NCBI GenBank assembly: GCA_940337035.1
Contig: CALNHX010003649.1
Span: forward strand, 62,001 to 126,000
Length of the DNA stretch: 64,000 bases
From: Agriotes lineatus
Lineage: Eukaryota; Arthropoda; Insecta; Coleoptera; Elateridae
Direction of reading: 5' to 3'
Part shown: positions 1 through 11,166 of the stretch, in pieces
Layout of the letters: every line of letters starts with the position of its first letter
Numbering within the stretch: position 1 is the stretch's first letter
The notes under the pieces: model-generated
Database searches by the model: none
What the model was told of the DNA's origin: nothing
What the model saw: only the letters and a program-made list of their open reading frames with translations
Made by a program: the position numbers and the translations under genes

Positions 1-249
1 CTATTGCGTTGTACATACAAAAATAACTATTTATCGAACCAGTGTCCTAAGTGAACTATTTTAATCATCAGTGTTAAAAGTTAGTCCAAGGTAACGCGCA
101 TTAAAATCATAGATCGCAGGGTCTATCGTAAATAATTAGTATGTCAACATAACTTAGAATGTCTAATACACTGTGACAGAAAAAGTTTTAACGAACTAAA
201 TTTTTATACTTCTGTTGTGCCGTAGAAAGAATATTGTATGTAACAAGTA

Positions 250-716
250 AACAAATCTGGCGTGATACACGCACACAACTTTCTTTTACAGTGATCTTAT
301 AATTAGCCAAAAATTTGATTTTAAATTTTTAAGCATTTGTCAAACATTTTCAAGAATTACAAATTTTACAAAAACGGTACAAAATAGAGTGTTAGTTCAA
401 GAGACAAATTTTCTCTAGAATTTTAAGCTGAATTCAAAAATGTAAAAATATACCGGGTGTTCTATTTAGAATAGCAGTTAATAAAAAAAATTAAAAAAAA
501 CAAAAGAACCCCATTTTAGAGGTATTCATCTGGAAATTCACCTATCTCACATCAATACACATTACAAATGTAATAAAAATGTAAAGTTTAAAAAAATCGT
601 TAGAGCCGTTTTTGAAAAAATTGAAAAAAACTGAAAAATCACAAGAGTAAACACCTACTTCCAGTTATGCGATTTTCTTAAAAAGCTTGCTGTCGCATCT
701 ACATAGTACACAAAAC
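250..716 (+). repeat. Dispersed repeat A, copy 1
   Basis: A non-coding AT-rich repeat of about 470 bp. It starts near ATCTGGCGTGATACACGC and ends near the words ACACAAAACTTAT. A diverged copy in inverted orientation lies at 12874-13328, and a 5' fragment in the same orientation lies at 59741-59850. Shared landmarks are the CACTGTAAAAG-like block, the ACAAAAACGGTACAAAATAGAG block and the GTTAGAGCCGTTTTT block. No coding capacity or terminal repeats are seen. It could be the non-coding part of a DNA transposon; the family is not recognised. Confidence 0.75.
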
Positions 717-823
717 TTATATACGTATCAAGTTTCAACGCCATACCTCTTTCCGTTTATGAGATATTCTGTTCACAAACACCCAGACAGACCAATGAAA
801 AAAATATGTTTTTTGGGATCAGG

Positions 824-912
824 GGACTCTAAGACGTGAAGATCTGTTGAAAACTCAATTTCGAATTTTTGAGGTGAATCCAATACTTCCTTTATTATAA
901 AAGGAAGTAAAA
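824..912 (+). repeat. Dispersed repeat B, copy 1
   Basis: About 90 bp containing ACTCTAAGACGTGAAGATC and a GTGAATCCAATACTTC word. A close inverted copy is at 11022-11112. The block sits just inside repeat A on both sides, so A-B here mirrors B'-A' at 11-13.3 kb. It is non-coding; short reading frames through both copies share peptide words only because the DNA is repeated. Confidence 0.75.
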
Positions 913-2144
913 GTGTGATTACGGCATCTATTATGTAGTCCAACTCGGCTTCGCCTCGTTAAATCGCCTGCCATAAGCATGTACTTTTTATTTTTCTTTA
1001 TTGTTCTCGACAAAATTTTCATTTGTAAATATCGACAGCTTAGGCTCGTTTGAAAAGAATAAGAAATAAAGCGGCATATACAAATTTTGCAAGTGATTTC
1101 AATGGGAACTGTAGTTGTTTTTGAATGACTACATGTTATGTATTCACATACATTTTCCGATGGCCATCCCACACTTGTGTTGCATACTATTTTTCCTGCG
1201 ACGGTTTCGCATTCTATAACAAATTCAACCTTTTAATTTGACATTTGTTAAAAGGTTGTCAGTTTTAGCCAGTAACAGTATGATTCTTACATGAGAGTGC
1301 AGAAAGTGAGTACTTTCTGAACTGTCATAGAAGTACATTTAATTATTATACTAGTTTAATAAGAGGGCGTAATGTAGCACGAGTGGGTTTAGGGCACGAC
1401 GTGCGCAACGAGGAGTGCTCCAATGGAACTAGAGCTGCAATGAATTTTATTAAACGAGGATAATACACTAATTTTATATACTTTCAACAAAAATAATCAA
1501 AAACTTTTAATTTTGACATTTCATATGTATGACAATCTGTCAGTTCTACAAAGTAGACCGTTTCAATGTTTTCATATGAAAATAACAATACAAAAACAGT
1601 GCTTTGATAGACTCCATTAGCACTATTTTTGGTGTTATAATAACCACATTAAAACATTAATATAAGTAAATAGTATATTTTTGTCAAAAGATAAAAGTAT
1701 AGTTTTTTTTTCGGGGGATGAAGATTTGTCCACAAGCAGCGTCATGGTAATTTTACGACGAAAAATTTTATCGCAAGAAGTAAATGTTATTTTTCTAGGA
1801 ATATAAAAAAAATAAGTTTACATTATGTATTGCAATCACTACAAATGAATTTAGGATCTCGCCGTTTTTGGATTACTTAATGTGGTTGTAATAAACAAAA
1901 CTGCCACCATTCTTGCGAGCAAACAATTGGTTATTTATTCATTTCCATAGCAACGCGCACTTTCATATGTAGTGTGAAATAAAGAGCTACTTTATTAACG
2001 GTAAACTATCTAATAACGCACTATTTTATAGCGAAGCCTAACATAAAGTCATTTTTACCCTCGTAAAACTATCACTTTCGTAAAAAAAATACTTTTGGTG
2101 AAACTGTCAATAAAAATGACATTTTTATTCCAGGTAACTACACT
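913..2144. other. AT-rich stretch without recognised genes
   Basis: No credible coding region or structured element is visible. There are only short open frames, A/T runs and a short GC-richer patch near 1375-1440. It is probably decayed repeat or intergenic DNA. Confidence 0.5.
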
Positions 2145-2146
2145 TA

Positions 2147-2376
2147 CAGTCGCGGCCATAAAAACCGGGACAGTTTTTTTGACCTAATTTTTAAAATGCG
2201 AAAAGAAGTGCTGACTCTGACAATTCTAATTAATAAATGTTATCAAAAGTCATTATTGAGATTTAAGCAATGACGTTTGAAGACATTTATTAATTAGAAT
2301 TATCAGTGTCAGCACTTCTTTTCGCATTTTGAAAATTAGGTCAAAAAAACTATCCCGGTTTTTTTGGCGGCGACTG
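2147..2376. mobile_element. Palindromic Tc1/mariner-type MITE
   Basis: A 230-bp near-perfect palindrome. The arms begin CAGTCGCGGCCATAAAAACC and end with the complement GGCGGCGACTG, and they run about 90 bp each with a short central spacer. TA lies on both sides (2145-2146 and 2377-2378), the target duplication expected of Tc1/mariner transposition. It has no coding capacity, so it needs a transposase in trans. RNA from either strand would fold into one long hairpin. Confidence 0.9.
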
Positions 2377-2378
2377 TA

Positions 2379-3049
2379 TATATGTCAAAATTAAATATTA
2401 TGAGAGAACACTTTAAAAATAAACACATTTAACACGTTAAAAATACTTAGTAAATTAATATTTGTCAGATAACTAAGGAAAATCAATAACTTTCAGTTGT
2501 TCGACAGGTCGGTATTTTGAAAAAAATCTAGTAATGCTTTCTGTATTCTAATCAAATGTCAAAACTAACATGATTATTTTGACAAATGTCTACCACGGCT
2601 TTCTATATTATAATCAAATGAATAAAAGTTACTTAGATTTAGTCCGTAAAAATGATCTTGCTGATTTTTAATGACAGTTGTACAATAGTATATTGTAGAA
2701 CTAATTATGAAAGTCATACTTTTTTCACGAATTTGCAGCTTTATTAACGAGGGCGAAATCAGAGTTTATCAAGCAAATTAGTAAAAAAAGTTGTTTTCAT
2801 ACATGTTGTACACATTATTTTTTTGCATAGTGATAGCTGGTAGCTCGAAATTTGGCCGAAAGCAGTCATATTACAAACGTGCAGTAACGTGATAAATTCT
2901 TATATCAAAATTAAATAATAGAATCTAATTACATCTGGCCAAATATTTTTCGTTTAATTGGAATAAACCGAACATATCAAGAAAAAACTCAATACTAATA
3001 ATAATAGTCTGTATTTAGCAACTCAAGATACAATAAATAAGAAATAATA
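2379..3049. other. AT-rich stretch, nothing recognised
   Basis: No gene is seen. Two loosely similar words around 2540 and 2600 (TCTATATTATAATCAAATG-like) hint at an old duplication. Base composition changes sharply just after this stretch, which marks the edge of the GC-richer gypsy element. Confidence 0.45.
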
Positions 3050-3208
3050 GTGGTCACGGTGCTTGCGTAAAGTGCAGACGCATTATAATTCTACACGTCT
3101 ACAGTTTACTTGTGTTTTGATTGGCCGTACGACTTCCGAAAAACGATGTGATGGGTTATACCTTATGCGTCTGCAGATTACGTATATGCCTCCCGGTTAC
3201 GCGACGTA

Positions 3209-4488
3209 TTGAGAGAGGAGGGACGCGCAGATATGGATACGCGACCGACGTACCCGTATACGTTCGAGGAGGATCTCACGGCCGTGACAACATTGATTGG
3301 CGAATTAGAGGAAAAGATTCAGGTATATTTAGCTAACCCGACTAAAGAAGTAGCGGCTACGATTGAAACGAAATTTTATCACGGAATGAACCGTCTGACG
3401 AATAGTTCAGCTATAACGGAGGAAGAGCGAGCGCTCAAACAAAAAGCGTTCGCGGAATTATCACTCATACGTTCAACCTACGAACTTAACCAAGTAAAGC
3501 TAGGGTCGTCTGCGACTACGGCTGAGGAAGAAAGCGCCGTAACGCTACCATCGACGTCCGGTGTCGCACCTACCATTACCGTCGCGACGACGACTACGAC
3601 TACGACGGCGGCAACTATGTCGACTCCGAGTTTTGTTTCGCCGATGTCGCGTACGATCTCATTTAAGGCAACCCCTGTTTCGAAATGGAACATACAATTC
3701 TCAGGTGACCCGAAAGGTCTGTCGGTCAACGCTTTCATCGAGCGTGTTAACGAACTCAGAGTGGCCAGAAACCTTACCGAAGAAGAGTTGTTTATGCAGG
3801 CCATCGATTTGTTTTCGGGCAACGCATTGCTATGGTATCGCGCGAATAGAGCGACCCCTAACACGTGGCAACAGTTAGTCGATTTATTGCGTCTAGAGTT
3901 TCAGCCTGCTAATTATGATGAACGGTTGTTGGACGAAATTAGACGTCGCACGCAAGGCCCTACGGAAAGTATGGGCATTTATATCGCTATCATGCGCACA
4001 ATGTTTTCGCGCCTGACCGAAGCGGTTCCCGAGGAGAAACAGTTGCGTATTTTGTTGCATAATATTTCACCATTATACCAGACCCAGTTGGGATTGACGG
4101 AAGTCCGGTCGATCGACGAGCTAGCGCTATACGGACGGAAGATTGAAGAACGGCGCTATGCTATTGAAACTTACCTTCTAGAAAGAAGTCTGACTTAGAA
4201 ACAGACTTGGCATACGTTGAGGTCGCGCCTATCGCGAAAACGTGCCCAGTTGATGTTGTCGAAACGCGTGACGTTAATACTCCCGAGAGGAGGAACCGAG
4301 AACCGGCACCCAAGTCAAGCATGCGGTGTTGGAACTGTAACGAACCAGGCCATAGAGCCAGTAGGTGTCCGCGACCCCGCGGCAAGAAATTCTGTTACCG
4401 TTGCGGCAAACCTGAAGTGACCGTAAACACTTGTCCTCGTTGTCGAACAAGAGATAGGGGACAGGGAAACGACCCCGCGAGACGCTGA
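3209..4488 (+). pseudogene. gag: Gypsy gag: capsid and CCHC nucleocapsid
   Basis: Gag would package element RNA in cytoplasmic particles. The first frame (3209-4198, 329 residues) opens with a charged region, then a low-complexity Thr/Ala-rich stretch (about residues 110-145), then a retrotransposon-gag capsid-like domain (about 155-325). A one-base shift near 4180 moves the frame to 4207-4488. There two zinc knuckles are visible, CWNCNEPGHRASRC and a second Cys-rich cluster beginning CYRCG. The second knuckle is irregular because it lacks the usual His. Protease follows after another shift near 4480. The start codon at 3209 is the first in the frame; the ATG at 3233 is an equally possible start. 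The domain order makes the assignment firm. Confidence 0.85.
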
Positions 4489-4499
4489 ACGGTCGAGCA

Positions 4500-4982
4500 G
4501 TGTCCTCGCGCGTGTTTAGCAATTCGACTAAATTTATGAAGGGACTTATCGAGGAGCGCGAGACCAAATTTAAGAAAAATAAAGTCATTCTCGATTACGT
4601 ATTAGAAAGGTCATCTGATGACCGTCGACCGCATGTGACTGTTGAAATCATGGGTTTCGAGTTGTTAGCTTTGTTGGACTCAGGAGCGAATCGAACGATC
4701 TTAGGAGCTAAGGGTTGGGACGTGTTGCGTACTGTAGGCCTGCACATAAATAAGAAGCTGAGACCCGTTTGCTCAGTGGCAAATGGACAGACCGTAACCA
4801 GTCTAGGTACCCTGCACTTACCTATTCGTTTAAATAACAGGGTGGTAGCTGTCGATGTTTTAATAGTTCCGGAGGTTCCGCACACCCTAATCCTAGGGAT
4901 AGACTTTTGGAAGTCAGTGGGAATAGTCCCAGACGTGTTTCGGGGAGTGGGAATTCTCAAAACCCGGCGTAGCGGCCATTGA
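4500..4982 (+). pseudogene. Gypsy retropepsin domain
   Basis: An aspartic protease that would cleave the Gag-Pol polyprotein. The active-site motif LLDSGANRT is at about residues 58-66, with Asp60 the catalytic residue. A second family hallmark, the hydrophobic-ILG box (TLILGIDFW), lies about 75 residues downstream. This segment reads in a third frame relative to gag and the knuckles. Near 4960 an extra A in a short A run puts it out of frame with the RT that follows. It is domain-complete but would not be translated with its partners as the sequence stands. Confidence 0.85.
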
Positions 4983-4998
4983 TACTCCTACCGGCAAT

Positions 4999-6189
4999 TT
5001 GCAGTCTATGTTCGACCTGAACTCGGATCAACGAGCCCAATTAGACACTCTCGTAAACCGACATTTTGCTATCGCTAAACCCGAACTCGGCTGCGCCAAG
5101 TACGTTCAACATAAAATCACTACTAAGGCGGCACCGGTTAAACAAAGGTACTATCCGGTCTCTCCCGCAATGCAGGCAAATATCGATGCTGAGTTGGACA
5201 GTATGCTTAAATCAGGCGTTGTGGAACGTTCTCGTTCAGCCTGGTCGAGCCCGATTTTACTAGTTAAAAAGAAAGATGGAACCTATCGTTTCTGCGTTGA
5301 CTTTCGTAAATTAAATAGCGTCACCGAGAAGGACGCCTACCCGATACCTTACGTGTCTTCGATTTTGGATCGCTTACGCGATGCCCGGTTCATGACGTCG
5401 CTTGATATCAAATCCGCGTACTGGCAAATTGAAATGGAAGAGAAATCTAAGGAACTAACGGCCTTCACAGTACCCGGGCGCGGTTTGTTTCAATTTACTC
5501 GCATGCCCTTTGGGCTTCATAACGCGTCAGCGACTTGGCAACGTTTCGTCGACCATGTGTTGGGTCCCGAATTGGAACCTTACGTCTTTGTCTATTTAGA
5601 TGACGTGATTATTTGTACCCCGACTTTCGAAAAGCACGTCGAGATTCTAGACGAAGTATTGCAGCGACTAAACGACGCTGGTTTAACACTGGGTCGTGAT
5701 AAATGTTATTTTTGCCAACCGGAATTACGATACCTGGGCTATGTCGTTAACGCCCAAGGACTCTTAGTCGACCCCGATAAAGTTTCGGCGATTCTTAACT
5801 TGCCGCGACCTAGAAACGTTTCGGAGATACGGCGAGTAGTCGGCATGGCATCGTGGTACCGGCGTTTCATACCAAATTTCTCAGCCATTATTGCTCCGCT
5901 GACGTCGTTATTGAAAAAGTTTCAGAAGTTTGAGTGGACCGAGTCATGCGAAGTCGCATTTACAACCATCAAAAATTGCCTAGTTTCGGCACCCATTTTG
6001 TCGTGTCCCGATTTTTCTCTCCCGTTTATCGTACAGACGGACGCTTCCAATGTTGGTATCGGCGCCGTGCTGACTCAGACCGTTGATGGCCAAGAACAGG
6101 TCATCTGTTACATTAGTCGGACTCTTATGAACCTGAGCGTAATTTTTCGGTTACGGAACGCGAATGTTTGGCCGTCCTGTGGGCCATAG
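4999..6189 (+). pseudogene. Gypsy reverse transcriptase (with start of RNase H)
   Basis: A Ty3/gypsy RT that copies element RNA into cDNA. The fingers/palm region is well kept: VKKKDGTYRFCVDFRKLN, then SLDIKSAYWQI, then MPFGLHNASATWQRF. The catalytic box YLDD sits at residues 199-202. A thumb/connection with the usual FL-Y-R-FIPNFS type region and the RNase H opening (QTDASNVGIGAVL) follow. A missing base near 6128 shifts the reading out of RNase H, which carries on in the frame starting 6168. The last 20 or so residues of this frame are therefore out-of-frame translation. RT itself looks catalytically complete. Confidence 0.9.
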
Positions 6190-7706
6190 AGAAGTTACGT
6201 CCGTATTTAGAAGGCACTCACTTCACAGTCGTTACTGACCATCATTCACTTATCTGGCTAAATAATCTTAAGGAACCCACCGGGAGACTCGCCCGTTGGG
6301 CTGTTCGAATCCAACAATACGACTTCACGATCAAACACCGGAAGGGAAAATACCACGTCGTTCCGGATGCGCTATCCCGTGCTATAACCGAAATAGATGT
6401 AGTCTCAGTTGTCGATTCTGGAGAACCCGAAGCCGGCGTTCAGGCGCCGAACGACAGTCGAACTGACCGTTGGTATAGGCGCATGTGTACACGCGTCGTA
6501 GAAAGACCATTCAAGTATTCGGCGTGGAAACTATCGCGAGGGAAATTGTTTAAACATGTCAACGTAAAATACCCCGAATTGGACGAAGGCACGAGTTGGA
6601 AAGAGGTGGTTCCGAAGCCTCAACGTGCCGAGATTCTTCGCAAAAACCATGACGAACCTACCGCAGGCCATTTAGGCATTTATAAGACCTACGGCCGTAT
6701 CGCTCAACAGTATTACTGGCCTAAACTGAAGGCGGATGTGACCCGTTACGTTAACCGTTGCGCGACGTGCCTAGCGCAGAAACCCGAACAAAAACGCCCG
6801 GCCGGCTTGATGTGTCGTCACCCCGTGGTGGATAAGCCGTGGCAAATGATATCTATCGGCATTGTAGGGCCGTTGCCCCGTTCAAAGAAAGGCTACGTAT
6901 ATATTCTGTCCGTGGCTGACTACTTTACCAAATTTACCCTTTTCTTCCCGTTGCGTACCGCCACCGCGACCGCGGTGACTCAGAAAATTGAGAACGATGT
7001 TTTCTTGCTCTTTGGAGCACCTCAGTACGTCTTGGTTGACAACGGCGTACAGTTTCGCAGTAGAGAATTCCGACAGCTTACCGATACGTATAAATCACGA
7101 ATTATCTTTAACGCGCATTACCATGCGCAGGCCAACCCCGTAGAACGCGTTAATCGAGTATTAAAAACTATGCTAGCGTCGTACGTGAAAGACAACCACC
7201 GGGAGTTGGATAAATATTTGTCGAAAGTCGCTTGCGCAGTGCGTACCGCAGTACACGAAGTCACCGGCATGACCCCATATTTCGCCAATTTCGGCAGAGA
7301 GATACAGTTAGAGGGGACGCCCGCCAATAACCCCGAGGAGGTAGATGTTTCGGAACAAATACGAGTAGAGGGTCGCGAAGACTTGTTACGACGGACTCCC
7401 GCGTTAAGGTCGGTATATGAAGACATAGTCAAGCGACTAGACGTGGCGTACAAAGCCTCCAAGGCGACATACGATTTGCGAAGGCGCCCGGCTCAGTTTG
7501 CCGTAGGCGATACCGTCTGGCAACGAAATTACGTACTTTCCGATGCGGCGAAATATTTTAACGCCAAGTTGGCTCCAAAATTTATAGGGCCGTTTTATAT
7601 CAGTCGGCGAGTTTCGCTTGCCACTTTCGAGCTGTCCGACGAGACCGGTGCCCCGAAAGGCACTTGGCACGCGAAAGACCTAAAACCCAATCCCACGGAC
7701 GTTTAG
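6168..7706 (+). pseudogene. Gypsy RNase H C-terminal part plus integrase
   Basis: 512 residues covering the rest of RNase H (VVTDHHSLIWL), a spacer, and integrase. The integrase zinc-binding H-H-C-C region is at about residues 160-205 (AGHLG to CATCLAQK). The core domain runs from about 225, and a C-terminal GPF-type segment lies near 470 (KFIGPFYISRR). The core is abnormal: where the family has the first catalytic Asp before the GPLP motif there is Gly231 (codon GGC at 6858-6860). The second Asp (D291 in VDNG) and the Glu (E326 in NPVERVNR) remain. Loss of that Asp is expected to abolish strand transfer. The frame runs to a clean stop at 7704-7706. No env-like frame follows. Confidence 0.88.
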
Positions 7707-8772
7707 TCTACTAGCGCCCGTTTTCCCTAATCCCCCCTCCTTTTTTTTGTAGGCCTTGACGGCCATACCGCCGGCTTAGAGCCGTATCTTCTGTAGTACC
7801 TGCCTTTCCCCGAGCTTCCTTGTTGTGGGAACCCCACAATGCGCCGATCCCGTGACGCGCAACGTGCCCTCTTCAGGTGGCTTGTGGGACAGGTTGCGAG
7901 GGACTTATCCCTTTTCCCCCCCCCCCACCCCATGTTCTTTTGGAACGGTTGGTCGGAAGTGTGCATGGGAGTAAGACGTTCTATTGACCCGATCTTGACG
8001 AGCGCTAACCGCGCGTTTTTTTTTAGATATTTTCACGGTTTCAATTTGGAACCCCAAACCCTCCTTCTCTATGCTCTATCTTTACCTTTCTTTTCCCCTT
8101 GTTATTACTATCTACCGTGTCCCGGCGACAACTACCCAACCCCGTTGTTCTCTTTCTCTTTCCACCTTCCAAAACCGCACTGTTAGGCGACCGTCATGGA
8201 CCCGGTGTTAAAGTCCAGTCGGTGTTTCGTGGCCGTCACCGCAGTGCGTGCCACACCCGTTTCGGGTCTGGTCGGTTACCTTTTTTTTTATCGTTTTGAT
8301 GGTCGATTATCGACGTGGTTTTGCGAACCGTTGTGGTGGCACTCCTATTTTGGGAGGGGCAGTCGAGCCGGATCGGCGAGACTGTCCTCAGTCTGCCTAG
8401 TCTTTGCCCGTTTGGTTCCCCGAGGGAGCCAGACACGAATCGTTTTGTGGACCCCTGGCGGAGCGCCACTCCTTCGGGACAGCTAGTTTTCTTGTCGCCC
8501 GTCTTCCGTGGTCCGGGGAGTGAGTGCTAGCCATCAGCGAACCGCCAGGTCCTACCCAATTTTTCGTATTTCCACTGGCGTATCCAGTCTTTCTTCTTCC
8601 TCTTCTCTCTTCCCTCCTGTCGTACCCTATCTGGTGGCCGGTGTGCGTAATTCCTTTGGGGGTACAACTATCGTATCAGCGTTTCCGGTCGTTTGAGTGC
8701 TCGTGGCGCCGCAGCCAAAATGCCCCGTTGATTTTAAGAGACTTCGGGGAACTCTCTTTCAAGTAAGGGGAG
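7707..8772 (+). other. GC-rich 3' untranslated region of the gypsy element
   Basis: About 1.07 kb between the pol stop and a possible 3' LTR. Composition matches the element and not the flanks. Pyrimidine-rich runs occur, including a poly-C tract near 7917-7930. Open frames here are short, overlap each other and lack any recognisable envelope features. It ends with the purine run AAGTAAGGGGAG, a plausible polypurine tract. Confidence 0.5.
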
Positions 8773-10490
8773 TGTTAGGTCATTTTGGTATTTTAAATAG
8801 CCACCTAGGCTTTAGGGCAGCGTGCCCGTATGCTAAGCCCTTTTAGTTCTTTATTTGGCTCCATCGCCTAATTTCAGAATCACGATGTCGCACATATTTA
8901 GCTCCAAAAGCAGTATTTTTCGTCGGTTGGAGCTCCCCTCTGATGGCGTTTTTCCGAATTCCGAATCTCCTAGAAAGCACGCCGTCGAGGCGTGATGCCA
9001 TTGGTGCCGGCATTAACTTGTTTCGTTTTATCGCCCCGCGATTGGCTGCCAAGGTTTAGTCACGTGGGGACGCGACCAAGGTGACCTTTGCCAACGCTTC
9101 CCTCTGGGCAGTTGTCCGCAGCCCGTTGCAAAGAACGCTCGTGTGGTGGTTGTAAGTCGGAGTTTTCGAATTGTCTTCGGCGTAGCGTGGGTGTTTGGAG
9201 CCCAGTTCCTGCTTCCGTAAGTAAGGGGTCGTGCCCCCTTCATCTCGACCTACGAGGATCTGTTCCGCAGAACGAAAGTGGCCCATTTTTCGTCGTCCCG
9301 TTGTACGCGTCCTGGACGCGTCTCACGTCGCCATTAAGGCGGTTGTGCACTCATCCCTATAGCCGTTGTAACATCGAAGGTACCTGCCACCTACGACTGC
9401 AGCCTGTCGCAACTCAACTGTACCAGGCTCCCTCGCCGCCTACGCATTAAGGTATGTGTCTTTAACCTGATTACCGCTGTGAACGCGAGTGCTAATTTAA
9501 TCTTCGCTGTCCGCTGCATAAGGCGTCGCGCCAGCATATTGGTGCATTCCTTCAGAATTGCAGACTGTCCATATCGCGAGTGCTAATTTAATCTTCGCTG
9601 TCCGCTGCATAAGGCGTCGCGCCAGCATATTGGTGCATTCCTTCAGAATTGCAGACTGTCCATATCGCGAGTGCCAATTTAATCTTCGCTGTCCGCTGCA
9701 TAAGGCGTCGCGCCAGCATATTGGTGCATTCCTTCAGAATTGCAGACTGTCCATATCGCGAGTGCTAATTTAATCTTTGCTGCCCGCTGCATAAGGCGTT
9801 GCGCCAGCATATTTGTACTCATTACGACTCATTACTGTTCATTACTGTTCACTACTGTTCAACATCTGTCGCTAAGTTTAGAGCGCGCGTGCCAGCTGGT
9901 GCCCTTAATTATAGTCTAAGTATAGATATAGGGCGACGCACTCTGCCGCCCCATTGCAACCCGAAGTTCAATACATGATTGGTTAGTTAAGGGAATTATT
10001 GTTTTGTTTCGACTTGTGCATGTTCTGTTACAGATAGACGCCCCCTTCATTGTACTGATTATTGTACGACGGAACGAGGGAGCTTTGAGCGTGCAGGTGG
10101 GTGAGACAGCTGCGTAGTCGCGGTCGGATTGACACCTAATTACAATCCTTGCATAAGGCAATCCCGAAATTGTTATTTGACCTTGCAACTCTTGAGTAAT
10201 CCTATTGGCGGAGTATTTTGCATGCTTCGCTCCCGTCTAACCGTCCAGGCCCGGTTAGCCGGGTTAAGACAGGCTTGGTTGGGCCCTCATGATTTCGACA
10301 TACCCTGTATATATTATGCCACCACACGCTTGCCCAGAACGTATCGTGTGACTCACGCCCGACTCCCTGAGCGTCCCAGCCGTGGCCTTTTAGCCTATTT
10401 CGAACCGATTTCAGGGCAAGTGTGCCAGTTTTTCAGGACTGATTCCGTGGTGCGATGCTCACCTTGGGTGGGTGTCGTAAAGTTCTTTTA
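8773..10490 (+). repeat. Possible 3' LTR of the gypsy element
   Basis: The purine run GTAAGGGGAG is followed at 8773 by TGTTAGGTC, the usual arrangement of a polypurine tract and LTR start. From there GC-rich non-coding DNA continues to about 10490, where the AT-rich background resumes. The end is not defined: no matching 5' LTR and no clear terminal CA with flanking duplication were found. The assignment is tentative. Confidence 0.35.
9485..9813 (+). repeat. 91-bp tandem repeat, about 3.6 copies
   Basis: Units start at 9485, 9576, 9667 and 9758, exactly 91 bp apart, each opening GCGAGTGCTAATTTAATC (one copy has CCAATTT). The first three copies are almost identical and the last is shorter and more diverged. 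It lies in the GC-rich 3' part of the gypsy element, so it may be an LTR or 3'-UTR minisatellite. A short triplication of TTCATTACTG-like words follows at about 9826-9862. Confidence 0.93.
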
Positions 10491-11021
10491 ATACCGTACC
10501 AAATGGCAGTTTTAATAGAGCAACGGGGAAAGAGGTGAGATTCACAGTTTGATAAACAATGTAAGGTAGCTCTACTGAAGAGATGTAAATCAAAAGAAAA
10601 AGTATTGCAGGCAAACGATATAGGTACAGTATACAAGAAAGGCAATGTCTGAATTTAAGAGTAACAAGGAAATACGAGTAGCACCTTTAAATAACAATGA
10701 TTCCGGTTAAACAGTTACATTTATCTGTTATATTTATTAACTTTTGAGGTAATCCATTATTATTTTTGGAAAACCAAACGAGCCATTTACAATTTTTTAA
10801 CATTTTAACGTACTTTATTGTGCTCTCTTTGAATTCCTGTTATTCCTTTTCTGTTGCTGTATCTAAATCTCTTTTTTGAGTTCATTTTTCTCTACTTCGC
10901 ATGTCTTCACAAATCGAATGTACTTGAACGCATTCCATAGATTCTCCATACCTAAATTTATCAGATGTGTCTTGTTTTTAGTAACTTTCATGTCTACCTT
11001 CTCCTGGTACCTTTTCCTAAT
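10491..11021. other. AT-rich stretch, nothing recognised
   Basis: It returns to background composition after the gypsy element. Only short frames on both strands; no motif supports a gene. Confidence 0.4.
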
Positions 11022-11112
11022 TTTTACTTCCTTTTTCGATAAACGAAGTATTGGATTCACCCCAAAAATTCAAAATTGAGTTTTCAACAGATCTTCACGT
11101 TTTAGAGTCCTT
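11022..11112 (-). repeat. Dispersed repeat B, copy 2 (inverted)
   Basis: The reverse complement closely matches 824-912, including the GTGAAGATCTGTTGAAAACT block. Together with repeat A at 12874-13328 it forms the mirror image of the arrangement at 0.25-0.9 kb. Confidence 0.75.
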
Positions 11113-11166
11113 CCTAGTCGTAGCATCGTTAATGATGCGTCGTGACACTATATGGATGGAACATGA

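Larger units (their letters stand above)
3050..10490 (+). mobile_element. Ty3/gypsy LTR retrotransposon, 5'-truncated
   Basis: A GC-richer block in AT-rich surroundings that encodes gag, CCHC nucleocapsid, retropepsin, RT, RNase H and integrase in Ty3/gypsy order. A long 3' region carries 91-bp tandem repeats. The limits are estimated from the change in base composition at both ends. No sequence upstream of gag matches the 3' region, so the 5' LTR appears to be missing. The polyprotein is readable over about 4.5 kb but crosses frames near 4180, 4480, 4960 and 6128, each explicable by a single-base indel. An integrase catalytic Asp is also replaced. It is most likely dead, although the frameshifts could partly be assembly errors. 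Confidence 0.85.

Noticed and set aside
7839..8696. An envelope gene behind the gypsy pol
   Set aside because: Frames are short and overlapping, without signal peptide, cleavage site or transmembrane architecture.
9485..9813. CRISPR array
   Set aside because: The 91-bp units are directly adjacent with no unique spacers, and the genome is eukaryotic.
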